Shown: piece after piece, positions 15,250 through 23,707 of the stretch
How positions within the stretch are numbered: the first letter of the stretch is position 1
How the letters are laid out: every line of letters starts with the position of its first letter
DNA from: Hymenobacter rubripertinctus
Lineage (GTDB): Bacteria; Bacteroidota; Bacteroidia; Cytophagales; Hymenobacteraceae
Direction of reading: 5' to 3'
NCBI RefSeq assembly: GCF_003583925.1
Contig: NZ_QYCN01000026.1
Location: 151-57,535, forward strand
DNA length: 57,385 nucleotides
Notes under the pieces: model-generated
What the model was told of the DNA's origin: nothing
Seen by the model: the letters and a program-made list of their open reading frames with translations, nothing else
Databases searched by the model: none
Translations under genes and position numbers: made by a program

Positions 15250-16899
15250 ATGAAAAGACGTGACTTTGTGGGCCTGACGGGCCTGGCCGCCGGTGCCCTG
15301 TGGCTGCCCGCTATTCCCGGTTTTGCCGGCGACCTTGTTGACCCCGCCCGCCTGCTGGAGCCGGGCCTGGATGTGGCGGCCAAAAAACGCCTGGCCGATG
15401 TGGCGCTGAACGCGGCCAAATCGGCCGGCGCCACCTACGCCGATGTGCGCATCGGGCGCTACCTCAACCAGGGCGTGTTCACCCGCGAAAAGCAGGTGCA
15501 GAACATCGTCAGCTCCGAGAGTTTCGGGGTGGGCGTGCGCGTGATTGCCAATGGCACCTGGGGCTTCGCGGCCACCAACACGGTAACCGATGCGGGCATC
15601 GCCAAAGCGGCCCAACTGGCCGTGCAGATTGCCAAGGCCAACAGCAAGGTGCAGAAGGAGCAGGTGCAGCTGGCGGTGCAGAAAGGCTACGGCGAAGTTT
15701 CGTGGAAGGCGCCAATCAAAATCAACGCCTTCGAAGTACCCATCAAAGACAAGGTAGCGCTGCTGCTGGCTGCCAACGCGGCGGCCATGGATAACGGCGC
15801 GTCGTTCGTGAACTCAGTGCTGTTTCAGGTGAACGAGCAGAAGTACTTCGCCAGCACCGACGGCTCCTACATCGACCAGGACATCCACCGCATCTTCCCC
15901 ACGTTCGGCGTGACGGTGGTAGACCGCGCCTCGGGCAAGTTCCGCTCGCGCTCGGCCCTGAGTGCCCCCATGGGCATGGGCTACGAGTACCTCCAGCCCA
16001 AGGCCGAAGACAAAGTGGCCGGCCCGGCCGGCACTGGCCTCGTGGGCTACCGCAACAGCTACGACATGCTGGCCGACGCCGCCCTGGCCGCCAAGCAGGC
16101 CAAGCAGAAACTGACCTGCAAATCGGTTACGGCCGGCAAGTACGACCTCGTGCTCGACCCGCACCACCTGGGCCTGACCATCCACGAATCGGTGGGCCAC
16201 CCTACCGAACTCGACCGGGTGCTGGGCTACGAGGCCAACTATGCGGGCACCTCGTTTGCCACGCTGGAGTGGAAGGCCAAGGGCCAGCCCTACGGCTCAA
16301 AGCAAGTCGATATTGTGGCCGATAAGCTCCAGCCTTACTCGCTGGGGGCCGTGGGCTGGGACGATGAAGGCGTGAAAACCAAGGAGTGGAATCTGATTGA
16401 GCAGGGCAAGCTGGTAGACTACCAGAAAATCCGCGACCAGGCCCTGAAGGTGGGGCAGAAGGAGTCGGACGGCTGCTGCTACTCGCAGTCGTGGCAGGAT
16501 GTGCAGTTCCAGCGCATGCCCAACGTGAGCCTCAAGCCCAGCACCAGCAAAATGAGCGTCGATGAGATGATCAGCAAGGTGGATAAGGGCATTTACATTG
16601 CCGGCAACGGCTCGTTCTCCATCGACCAGCAGCGCTACAACTCCCAGTTCGGGGGCCAGGTGTTCTACGCCATCGAGAAGGGCAAAATCACGGAGATGCT
16701 CGAAGACGTGGCCTACCAGACCAACACGCTGGAGTTCTGGGGTTCCTGTGCCGGCTCCTGCGACGCGTCGGACTACCGGCTGGCGGGCTTCTTCAACGAC
16801 GGCAAGGGCCAGCCCAGCCAGAGCTCGGCCGTGAGCCACGGCTCGGCCACCACGCGCTTCAATGCCGTGAACGTGATTAATACCGCAAGGAAAATTTAA
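15250..16899 (+). CDS. tldD: TldD-family metalloprotease with twin-arginine signal, copy 2
   Basis: A 549-residue paralogue of the gene at 12014, the same length and mostly identical. It has a twin-arginine signal (KRRDFVGLTGLAAGALWLP) and the zinc motif HESVGH at 312-317. Differences cluster around residues 130-160 and 350-400, so substrate or partner may differ. It uses ATG, which confirms the TTG start of copy 1. It is followed by its own tldE after a 51-bp-arm palindrome. The arrangement implies duplication of the tldD-tldE pair as a unit. Confidence 0.93.
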   Translation: MKRRDFVGLTGLAAGALWLPAIPGFAGDLVDPARLLEPGLDVAAKKRLADVALNAAKSAGATYADVRIGRYLNQGVFTREKQVQNIVSSESFGVGVRVIANGTWGFAATNTVTDAGIAKAAQLAVQIAKANSKVQKEQVQLAVQKGYGEVSWKAPIKINAFEVPIKDKVALLLAANAAAMDNGASFVNSVLFQVNEQKYFASTDGSYIDQDIHRIFPTFGVTVVDRASGKFRSRSALSAPMGMGYEYLQPKAEDKVAGPAGTGLVGYRNSYDMLADAALAAKQAKQKLTCKSVTAGKYDLVLDPHHLGLTIHESVGHPTELDRVLGYEANYAGTSFATLEWKAKGQPYGSKQVDIVADKLQPYSLGAVGWDDEGVKTKEWNLIEQGKLVDYQKIRDQALKVGQKESDGCCYSQSWQDVQFQRMPNVSLKPSTSKMSVDEMISKVDKGIYIAGNGSFSIDQQRYNSQFGGQVFYAIEKGKITEMLEDVAYQTNTLEFWGSCAGSCDASDYRLAGFFNDGKGQPSQSSAVSHGSATTRFNAVNVINTARKI

Positions 16900-16910
16900 G
16901 CTGTTCTGGC

Positions 16911-17063
16911 GTTGCGCCTCACCCCCTAGCCCCCTCTCCGAAAAAGGAGAGGGGGAACTAGCTTTCGGTTTTACAGAACTAGAGCCATTGTAACTAGACT
17001 AGAATTTAAATTCTAGTTCCCCCTCTCCTTTTTCGGAGAGGGGGCTAGGGGGTGAGGCGCAAC
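16911..17063. repeat. Perfect 51-bp inverted repeat between tldD and tldE, copy 2
   Basis: Arms 16911-16961 and 17013-17063 are exact reverse complements over 51 bp around a 51-nt spacer. The arm contains CCCCCTAGCCCCCTCTCCG and, nested inside, a smaller GGAGAGGGGG hairpin. It starts 11 nt after the tldD stop. It is the longest perfect palindrome in the window. Confidence 0.95.
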
Positions 17064-17112
17064 GTGGGGCGGAAGCAATCAAATCATCAGCTAACAGCTC
17101 AATCCAAAAAAC

Positions 17113-18438
17113 ATGGCTATCCTTTCCAAAGACGAAGCCCAGGCCATCCTCAAAAAGGTACTCGGGTTCAGCAAATCCGATGAGTGCCAGGCCAGCCTGA
17201 ACGGGCGCACCACCGGCAACGTGCGCTACGCCCGCAACTCGGTGAGTACGGCCGGGGCCACCGACAACGTGAGCCTGGCCGTGGAAGCACGCTTCGGCAA
17301 GCGGGCCGGCATTGCCACCTGCAACGAGTTCGACGACGCCACGCTGCGCCGCTGCGTGCAACGGGCCGAGGAAATTGCCCGCCTCGCCCCCGAAGACCCC
17401 GAGTATATGCCCCTGCTCGGGCCCCAGCAGTACCTCACGCCCACTGCCTACGCCGCCAGCACCGCCGCCATCAGCCCCGACTTCCGGGCCCAGGCCGCCG
17501 GCGACAGTATTGCCCTGTGCACGGCCAAAAACCTGACCGCCGCCGGCTACCTCGAAGACGGCACCTACTTCCAGGCGTTGCGCAACAACAAGGGTTTGGA
17601 AGCCTACCAACAGAGCACCAACGTGGACTTCTCCATCACGGTGCGCACGCCCGACGGTACCGGCTCGGGCTATGCCACGGCCGACTACACCGACGCGGCC
17701 AAGTTCAACGCCAAAAACCTGACCCAGATTGCGGCCGACAAAGCGGCCGGCTCGCGCAACGCCCGGGCCCTGGAGCCCGGCAAGTACACCGTGATTCTGG
17801 AGCCCGCCGCCCTGGCTTCGGATGAAGGTTTGCTCAACAACCTCATGTACAGCCTCGGGGCCCGCGAAGCCGACGAGGGCCGCTCGTTCCTGAGCAAGAA
17901 GGGGGGCGGCAACCGCAAGGGCGAGAAGCTCTTCGATGAGCGCGTGTCCATTTACTCCGACCCGCTCAATGCCGAGGTACCCAGCGGGGTATTCGACGGC
18001 GAGGGGTTGCCGGTGAAACGTATGGCCTGGATCGAGAAAGGGAAAGTGTCGAACCTGTACACCTCCCGCTACTGGGCCCAGAAAACCGGCCAACAGCCCA
18101 CTGCCTTCCCCGGTAACTGGATCATGGAGGGTGGCACCCAGAGCGTGCAGGACCTCATCAAAGGTACCGCCAAGGGCATTTTGGTCACGCGCCTCTGGTA
18201 CATCCGCGACGTGGACCCGCAGACGCTGCTCTACACCGGCCTCACCCGCGACGGCACGTTCTACATCGAAAACGGCCAGATCAAGTTCCCGGTGAAAAAC
18301 TTCCGTTTCAACGAGTCGCCGGTCATCATGCTCAACAACCTGGAGGCCATTGGCCGCCCGGTGCGCATCGGCGGCAACCTGGTGCCCCCGCTCAAAATCC
18401 GCGACTTCACCTTTACCAGCTTGTCGGACGCGGTATAG
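17113..18438 (+). CDS. tldE: TldE/PmbA-like partner protein, copy 2
   Basis: A 441-residue paralogue of the gene at 13756. It lacks the HExxxH motif and has no signal peptide. It shares VRYARNSVSTAG near the N-terminus and the same C-terminus FTFTSLSDAV. The stretch near 18220-18290 is identical to copy 1 for over 70 nt, far closer than the rest. It pairs with the TldD just upstream. A perfect 19-bp-arm hairpin 9 nt after the stop likely ends the transcript. Confidence 0.9.
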   Translation: MAILSKDEAQAILKKVLGFSKSDECQASLNGRTTGNVRYARNSVSTAGATDNVSLAVEARFGKRAGIATCNEFDDATLRRCVQRAEEIARLAPEDPEYMPLLGPQQYLTPTAYAASTAAISPDFRAQAAGDSIALCTAKNLTAAGYLEDGTYFQALRNNKGLEAYQQSTNVDFSITVRTPDGTGSGYATADYTDAAKFNAKNLTQIAADKAAGSRNARALEPGKYTVILEPAALASDEGLLNNLMYSLGAREADEGRSFLSKKGGGNRKGEKLFDERVSIYSDPLNAEVPSGVFDGEGLPVKRMAWIEKGKVSNLYTSRYWAQKTGQQPTAFPGNWIMEGGTQSVQDLIKGTAKGILVTRLWYIRDVDPQTLLYTGLTRDGTFYIENGQIKFPVKNFRFNESPVIMLNNLEAIGRPVRIGGNLVPPLKIRDFTFTSLSDAV

Positions 18439-18447
18439 GCCGCTACG

Positions 18448-18500
18448 TATTTCACAGGAAAGCCCATTCTGAACTTCAGAGTGGGCTTTCCTGTGAAATA
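18448..18500. terminator. Perfect 19-bp-arm hairpin after second tldE
   Basis: Arms 18448-18466 (TATTTCACAGGAAAGCCCA) and 18482-18500 are exact reverse complements with a 15-nt loop. It sits 9 nt beyond the tldE stop. There is only a short T-rich stretch after it, so termination is probable but not certain. Confidence 0.7.
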
Positions 18501-18588
18501 TTGTATGCTGCTTTCATAAGTTGACATATCGCAAGAGGGTACGCTACCAATTCCATCTCCTTTACCCCGTCTTAACCTTACCGCTGCT

Positions 18589-19287
18589 ATGTATGACTCC
18601 CTGCGCTTTACTTTTGCCATCGGCATCTTCGGGCTGCTGCTTTCCACGACTCACCCCCTGCTTGCCCAGACCTTACCGGACTCCAGCGCCTGGCGCGATA
18701 CGGGTCCGAAGACGCCCCATGGCCTGGCCGTAGCCACTACCACCGCCGGCAAAACGGTCCGCGCGTATTTCCCCGTCAACTCCATCGGCTTCGAGGAGAC
18801 GGTGGACTACTTCGCCCGCAACCCGGAAGTGCGGCCATTTCCGCGTATTCAGCATGTAGACGTAGACAAGCTGGCGTCCGTCATCATTCGCGGGTTCTAC
18901 CTGGAAAACATGCGGCCAGCCGGCTGCCCCAAGGTGCTGGCCCTGCGCCTGACGGAAGGCCCGGTGGAGCTGTTCGCCTTCGGAGGCTCGGCCGCCGATA
19001 AAGTGCCGCTGTTACCCTCGGTGCTGCTGCCGGCGCTGGCTTTGCCCACCCTCATGGCGCAGCTGGGCGGGCTTGCGGTGGAGCGCAACCGCTGGTTTCT
19101 GCGCCGCAACGGGCAGCTGGTGGCCGTTACGCACGGCAATTTCCGGAAGCTGATGACCGAATACACCGCCGACTGCCTGGCCGTAAGTACCCAGATTGCC
19201 CAGGGCGCGGAGGGATTTCGCTACCACGACATGCCCCGCGTGGTGGGCCTCTACAACGACTTCCTGCTGAATGCAGGCCCCAGATGA
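18589..19287 (+). CDS. Secreted hypothetical protein
   Basis: I do not recognise this 232-residue protein. It begins with a signal peptide (IGIFGLLLSTTHPLLAQ, cleavage near residue 26). The mature part has an FEETVDYFARNPEV segment, a PLLPSVLLPALALPTLMAQL hydrophobic stretch near residues 143-162, and two Cys (about 108 and 198) that could form a disulfide. It stands alone on the plus strand between the tldDE cluster and the DUF4159 gene, with a terminator on each side, so it is probably monocistronic. Confidence 0.8.
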   Translation: MYDSLRFTFAIGIFGLLLSTTHPLLAQTLPDSSAWRDTGPKTPHGLAVATTTAGKTVRAYFPVNSIGFEETVDYFARNPEVRPFPRIQHVDVDKLASVIIRGFYLENMRPAGCPKVLALRLTEGPVELFAFGGSAADKVPLLPSVLLPALALPTLMAQLGGLAVERNRWFLRRNGQLVAVTHGNFRKLMTEYTADCLAVSTQIAQGAEGFRYHDMPRVVGLYNDFLLNAGPR

Positions 19288-19316
19288 AGCGCGGGCGGCT
19301 GTTCCCGCTTCTTTTT
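19286..19316 (+). terminator. Rho-independent terminator
   Basis: GAAGCGCGGG pairs with CCCGCTTC (two-base bulge) and is followed by TTTTT. It overlaps the stop codon of the secreted hypothetical protein. Confidence 0.7.
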
Positions 19317-19399
19317 GCACCGGCCCGAATGCGGGAAGCCACCTTTCGGGTCCGGCGGCGTCTTTGCCCTGTTTTCCCTAAGCTATCCTGCCCCGCCCC

Positions 19400-20023
19400 A
19401 TGCCCGCTGCCTTCACCTTCGTGCGCCTCAAGTACCAATCCGGCGACTGGGACGCGGTGGATGAGCGCATGCCGGCCAACCTGCTGCACTCGCTGGTGCA
19501 GTACACCAAAGTGCCCGTCGCGCCCAAGGAGAAAGTGGTGGCCCTGGACTCGGAGGAGCTGTTTCGCTACCCGTTCTGCTACCTCTCGGGGCACCGGCTG
19601 GTGCAGTTTTCGGCCGCCGAAAAAAAGAACTTCGAGCAGTACGTGCGCGGCGGCGGCTTCGTGTTTGTGGATGACTGCAACCACGACATCGACGGGCTGT
19701 TTGCGCGCTCTTTTGAGGAGCAGATGCGCGTCTGCTTCGGGACCGGGGCGCTGAAGAAGCTGCCGGGCTCCCACCCCATCTACTCGCAATTCTTCCCCTT
19801 CCCCGAAGGCCCGCCCAACACCGGCTTCGAGCTCAACGGCTGGGGCGACGACCTGGTGCACGACTACCTCAAGGGCATCGAAATCGACGGCCGCCTGCGG
19901 GTGCTCTACTCCAACAAGGACTACGGCTGCGAGTGGGACTATGACTTCCGCAACAAGCGCTTCCTGGCCGAAGACAACACCAAGTTCGGCGTCAATATTA
20001 TCCTGTATGCGCTTACGGCTTAA
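19400..20023 (+). CDS. DUF4159 domain protein
   Basis: A 207-residue DUF4159 protein, recognised from FTFVRLKYQSGDWDAVDERM, FVRGGGFV-type text (YVRGGGFVFVDDCNHDIDGL) and SHPIYSQFFPFPEGPP. The fold resembles a ThuA/glutamine-amidotransferase-like domain. In many Bacteroidota it is encoded in MoxR-DUF58-BatA clusters. Here that cluster starts 1.5 kb away, with two minus-strand genes in between. The stop overlaps the stop of the opposing gene by 2 nt. No signal peptide is visible from the ATG at 19400. Confidence 0.88.
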   Translation: MPAAFTFVRLKYQSGDWDAVDERMPANLLHSLVQYTKVPVAPKEKVVALDSEELFRYPFCYLSGHRLVQFSAAEKKNFEQYVRGGGFVFVDDCNHDIDGLFARSFEEQMRVCFGTGALKKLPGSHPIYSQFFPFPEGPPNTGFELNGWGDDLVHDYLKGIEIDGRLRVLYSNKDYGCEWDYDFRNKRFLAEDNTKFGVNIILYALTA

Positions 20024-20679
20024 AACCGATAGCCAACCCCTAAGCGGCCGTCGAAATCGGAGCGGTGGGTTTCGTAGTACGCTTTGCTGCTTGTCGGGAA
20101 GGCTCCGTAGGCCGGGGCGGCTACCTTGTCGGCTCCTGTTTTCTGCCAGCGCATAATGCCGGCCGATACGTCCCAGAACCAGCGGCTGTCTGCCTTACGG
20201 GCTCCCTGCCAGCCAACCAGCACACCGGCTCCCACAAATCGGCGGCGCACTTCAGGCGCATAATCGCTACGCAGGCGCACCACCCGATAAGCCAGCGCGG
20301 GAGTCGCGTAGAAGCCGGCCAGGCTACTGCCGCAGCGGGGGCGCACATAGTATCGGCTCTGCAACGATACTCCGGCTTTGCGCTCATAATCATCGCCGCC
20401 GTTGAGCAGGCCCTCCGCTACCACGCTGAAACGGGGTTTCAGTTGCCGCTCGTAGGACGCCAGCAGCGGGAAGATCAGGCTGCTGCCCCCCAGCGCCGTG
20501 CTGGCGACGGTACCCGCCACTATTCCCCCCACATCGAAGCGCACCGCGTTCTGGTACCGCACCTTACCGCGGGTCAGCGAATCGGCAGGTACCGTTTGAC
20601 AGTGGACGACACCACTGAAAAGACTGATTGCGAGGCTACTTACCCCAATAGATGCAAGGCATACTACTTTCATAATCAT
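20020..20679 (-). CDS. Small secreted barrel-like protein, paralogue A
   Basis: A 219-residue protein with a signal peptide (ASIGVSSLAISLFSGVVHCQ). The rest is rich in alternating hydrophobic/aromatic strands and ends LGVGYRF, an outer-membrane beta-barrel C-terminus (terminal Phe). About 40% of it matches the next gene, with shared LLNGG, LAGFY and DGRLxxGYRF motifs. Role unknown. Its 3' end overlaps the DUF4159 gene tail to tail. Confidence 0.8.
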   Translation of the reverse strand: MIMKVVCLASIGVSSLAISLFSGVVHCQTVPADSLTRGKVRYQNAVRFDVGGIVAGTVASTALGGSSLIFPLLASYERQLKPRFSVVAEGLLNGGDDYERKAGVSLQSRYYVRPRCGSSLAGFYATPALAYRVVRLRSDYAPEVRRRFVGAGVLVGWQGARKADSRWFWDVSAGIMRWQKTGADKVAAPAYGAFPTSSKAYYETHRSDFDGRLGVGYRF

Positions 20680-20738
20680 TCGCTTAACTTATTTCGATAT
20701 CAAACTAAAGCATCCGCTTCCCTGGCCTGACGCCCCGG

Positions 20739-21404
20739 CTAGAATCGGTAGCCCAGGCTGAGGCGGCCATCGAAAACGGCCGAATTGTTCTCGTAGTACG
20801 TCTCCTGGTAATAATAAGAACCGCTGTTGCTGGGCCGCTCGGGGCTGAGTCTGGTCCAGCTCATGCTGCCAGCGGCCACATCCAGCAGAAACCGCCGCTG
20901 ACGGCCCAGCGGCACCTGAGCGCCCAGCAACATGCCGGCCCCACCCAGTTGGCGTTTTTCAATTGTGGGGCCATAATACGGACTCAGCTGCACCGCCCGG
21001 TAGCTGAGCGTGGGGGCCACGTAGAACCCGGCCAGGCCGGTTGGGCGGCGCTGGTAAAAATAGTAGCGCCCCTGCAAGGCCAGGCCCTTGAGCCGTTCAT
21101 CGGGCTCGCCGCCGTTGAGCAACACTTCCACGCTGCCGCTGGTACGCCGGCCCAGTTGCTGTTCGTACCCTACCAGAATCGGCAGTAGCACCTGCGGTTC
21201 GTTGTTGAGCAGGTTATAGGCCATATTACGGGCGAGAACCCCTCCCAAATCCAGCCGCACCGCGTGGCGGAAACCCACGGGAGCCGCAGACTCGGTAGTA
21301 GGCGTGGTCTGCGCGCTGGCCGGGCGGGCCAGGGCGGCATTGAACAGGAGGGCGGCGGCCAGCAGGCAGCCGGGACGAAGAATGCGGAGTGGGTTGCGTA
21401 TCAT
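20739..21404 (-). CDS. Small secreted barrel-like protein, paralogue B
   Basis: A 221-residue paralogue of the preceding gene, with a signal peptide (CLLAAALLFNAALARPASAQ) and the same terminal LSLGYRF. The shared plan (AVRLDLGGVLA, LLNGGEPDER, GLAGFYVAP, SYRAVQL) suggests a tandem duplication. An 8-strand outer-membrane barrel is the best structural guess. I see no catalytic residues. It is transcribed divergently from the MoxR operon. Confidence 0.8.
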   Translation of the reverse strand: MIRNPLRILRPGCLLAAALLFNAALARPASAQTTPTTESAAPVGFRHAVRLDLGGVLARNMAYNLLNNEPQVLLPILVGYEQQLGRRTSGSVEVLLNGGEPDERLKGLALQGRYYFYQRRPTGLAGFYVAPTLSYRAVQLSPYYGPTIEKRQLGGAGMLLGAQVPLGRQRRFLLDVAAGSMSWTRLSPERPSNSGSYYYQETYYENNSAVFDGRLSLGYRF

Positions 21405-21584
21405 GGTTCGAAATAGCCGGTTGCGGCGGTCATCGGCAAACCACTCGCCGGGTTCATCAGACTTTATCGTTCCCAGAAAAATCTGCCGAAAATGCCGGAC
21501 GCAAGCAGCCCCGGCCCACTCCGGTAGACTTTAGGCTGATCCGTTTCGTTTTGCCTGATTCCCTGACTCTCAACTTTCGCTTTC

Positions 21585-22562
21585 GTGACCGAACAAGATG
21601 TAACCCGCCTGCTGGCCAAAATCCCGCTGCTCAAAGCTGAAATCGGGAAGGTGATTGTGGGCCAGCAGCAGGTGCTGGAAGAAGTGCTGGTAGCCCTGCT
21701 GGCCGGCGGCCACGCCTTGCTGGAAGGCGTGCCGGGGCTGGCCAAAACCCTGCTCGTGCGCACGCTCGCCCAGGCCACCGACCTGCCCTTCCGCCGCATC
21801 CAGTTCACGCCCGACCTGATGCCGACCGACATTCTGGGCACCGAGATTCTGGAGGAAGACCACGGCACCGGCCACCGCTCATTCAAATTCAACCCCGGCC
21901 CCATTTTCGCCAGTCTGGTGCTGGCCGACGAAATCAACCGGACGCCGCCCAAAACCCAGGCCGCCCTGCTGGAGGCCATGCAGGAAGGCCACGTTACCTA
22001 TGCCGGCCAGGAGCACGCGCTGCCCAAGCCGTTCTTTCTGCTGGCCACCCAAAACCCGATTGAGCAGAGTGGCACCTACCCGCTGCCTGAGGCCCAGCTC
22101 GACCGGTTCCTGCTCTACGTGCGCATCGGCTACCCCACCGAGCAGGAGGAGCTGGCCGTGCTGACGGGCACCACCGGCACCGCCCGCCCCGAAGTGCAGC
22201 CCATCCTCAGCGGCGACGATGTGCGCCAGCTGCAAGCCCTCACCCGCCAGGTCAGTATCAGCGAGGAGCTGGTGCAGCGGGTGAACCGGCTGGTGCGGGC
22301 CACCCGCCCGGCCACGTCGGAAGTCAAGTTTATCCAGGATTACGGCCGCTGGGGGGCCGGCCCGCGCGCCGGCCAGGCCCTGATTCTGTGCGCCAAGGCC
22401 CGGGCGTTGCTCCAGGGCCGCTTCGCTGCTACGCAGGAAGATGTGCGCGCCCTGGCCCCGGCCGTGCTGCGTCACCGCATCCTGCTCAATTTCAACGCCG
22501 AAGCCGAGGGCCTGACCACGGAAGATGCCGTAGCGGCGCTGCTGACGGCGGTGGCGGTTTGA
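21585..22562 (+). CDS. MoxR-family AAA+ ATPase
   Basis: A 325-residue MoxR ATPase with Walker A GVPGLAKT (about 46-53), the PTDILGTEIL loop, Walker B LVLADEINRTPPKTQAALLE and sensor ATQNPIEQSGTYPLPEAQLD. MoxR proteins act as chaperones for the assembly of metal-dependent or VWA-containing partners, usually encoded next to them, as here. The start is GTG at 21585, directly after an AACTTTCG promoter-like box (5-nt gap). It is the first gene of a run of five on the plus strand. Confidence 0.94.
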   Translation: MTEQDVTRLLAKIPLLKAEIGKVIVGQQQVLEEVLVALLAGGHALLEGVPGLAKTLLVRTLAQATDLPFRRIQFTPDLMPTDILGTEILEEDHGTGHRSFKFNPGPIFASLVLADEINRTPPKTQAALLEAMQEGHVTYAGQEHALPKPFFLLATQNPIEQSGTYPLPEAQLDRFLLYVRIGYPTEQEELAVLTGTTGTARPEVQPILSGDDVRQLQALTRQVSISEELVQRVNRLVRATRPATSEVKFIQDYGRWGAGPRAGQALILCAKARALLQGRFAATQEDVRALAPAVLRHRILLNFNAEAEGLTTEDAVAALLTAVAV

Positions 22563-22653
22563 GTTGTCAGTTGGCGGTTGTTAGTTGTCAGCTTGTCAAC
22601 CCCTGAACCAAGGCACCAACGACTGACAACCGGCAACTAGCAACTGACAACTC
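22561..22653. repeat. Inverted repeat between moxR and DUF58 genes
   Basis: Arms 22561-22591 and 22623-22653 (GAGTTGTCAGTTG...) pair at 25 of 31 positions. The unit is made of GTTGTCAG/GTTGTTAG words. It starts inside the MoxR stop codon and ends 3 nt before the DUF58 ATG. Confidence 0.85.
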
Positions 22654-22656
22654 ACT

Positions 22657-23529
22657 ATGCTCACCCCCGAATACCTGCATGCCCTGCACAACCTGCCGCT
22701 GGCCGCCAAGCTGGCCGCCGAAGGGCTGCTGCACGGAGCCCACCTGAGTCGGCGCAAGGGCGCGGGCATGGAGTTCAGCCAGTACCGCCCCTACCAGCCC
22801 GGCGACGATTTGCGCCGCCTTGACTGGCGCCTGGCCGCCCGCTCCGACCGCTACTACCTGCGCGAATCGGAGGTGGATACGAGCCTGACGGTGCACCTGG
22901 TGCTGGACGCCTCGGCCAGCATGAACCACCAGGACGACAACGGCCTGACCAAGCTCCAGTACGGCCGCCTGCTGTGCGCGGCCCTGGCCTACGTGGCCAC
23001 CCAGCAGGCCGACGCGGTGGCCCTCACGGTACTACGGCCCGCCGGCCTGCTACACCTGCCGCCCCGCGCCGACGCCCGCCAGCTGCCCCGCCTCTACCAC
23101 GCCCTGGCAACGACCGAAGCCGCCGGCCGCTTCCCCGACGCCGCCACCCTGGCTCCCCTCACCGCCCGCCGCCAACCCGCCCTCACCATTTGCGTGAGTG
23201 ATTTGTACGAGGACGACGGCGAGATTGAGCGCCTGCTCACCCGCCTGCGGGCTGCCTCGGGTGAGGTGCTGCTGCTCCACCTGATGGCCCGCAATGAGCT
23301 GGAATTCACTTACCGGGGGGCCATTACGTTTGAGGACCTCGAAACCGGCCAGCAGCTCCAGCTCAACGCCGACCAGCAGCGCCGGGCCTGGCAGCAGCAA
23401 TTGCAGCCCTGGCTGCGCGCCACCGCCCAGCGCGCCCGCACCCACGGCTTCGACTACCACCAGCTCAGCACGGCCGAGCCGCTCACCGACGCCCTGCGCG
23501 AGTTCCTGCGCCGCCGCGCCCGGGGGTGA
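22657..23529 (+). CDS. DUF58 domain protein (VWA-like)
   Basis: A 290-residue DUF58 protein. It has the family hallmark YQPGDDLRRLDWRLAARSDR (about 47-66) and a VWA-like MIDAS start VLDASASM (about 88-95). This family is the usual partner of MoxR. It is cytoplasmic, with no membrane segments. It may act as a metal-binding adaptor in cell-envelope homeostasis together with the membrane proteins encoded downstream. Confidence 0.93.
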   Translation: MLTPEYLHALHNLPLAAKLAAEGLLHGAHLSRRKGAGMEFSQYRPYQPGDDLRRLDWRLAARSDRYYLRESEVDTSLTVHLVLDASASMNHQDDNGLTKLQYGRLLCAALAYVATQQADAVALTVLRPAGLLHLPPRADARQLPRLYHALATTEAAGRFPDAATLAPLTARRQPALTICVSDLYEDDGEIERLLTRLRAASGEVLLLHLMARNELEFTYRGAITFEDLETGQQLQLNADQQRRAWQQQLQPWLRATAQRARTHGFDYHQLSTAEPLTDALREFLRRRARG

Positions 23530-23536
23530 GCCGGTT

Positions 23537-23603
23537 GGTTGTTGGATGGTTAGAACGTCATTCTGAGCGGAGCGAAGAATCTCGTCCTAACTATCCAACA
23601 ACC
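23537..23603. repeat. 17-bp-arm inverted repeat enclosing a CATTCTGAGC-family arm
   Basis: Outer arms 23537-23553 and 23587-23603 (GGTTGTTGGATGGTTAG) match 16 of 17. Between them, 23554-23584 is one arm of the repeat family at 3578 (AACGTCATTCTGAGC...GAAGAATCTCG). One repeat thus appears inserted into the loop of another. Confidence 0.85.
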
Positions 23604-23707
23604 AAAAATCACTCACTAAAAACCAACGCTCAAAACAACTGCCCGCCCAAAGTTGCGTCTGTACTGCGGCGTTGCCACCTTGCTCTCCCGAAACTTACCG
23701 CTGCTCC

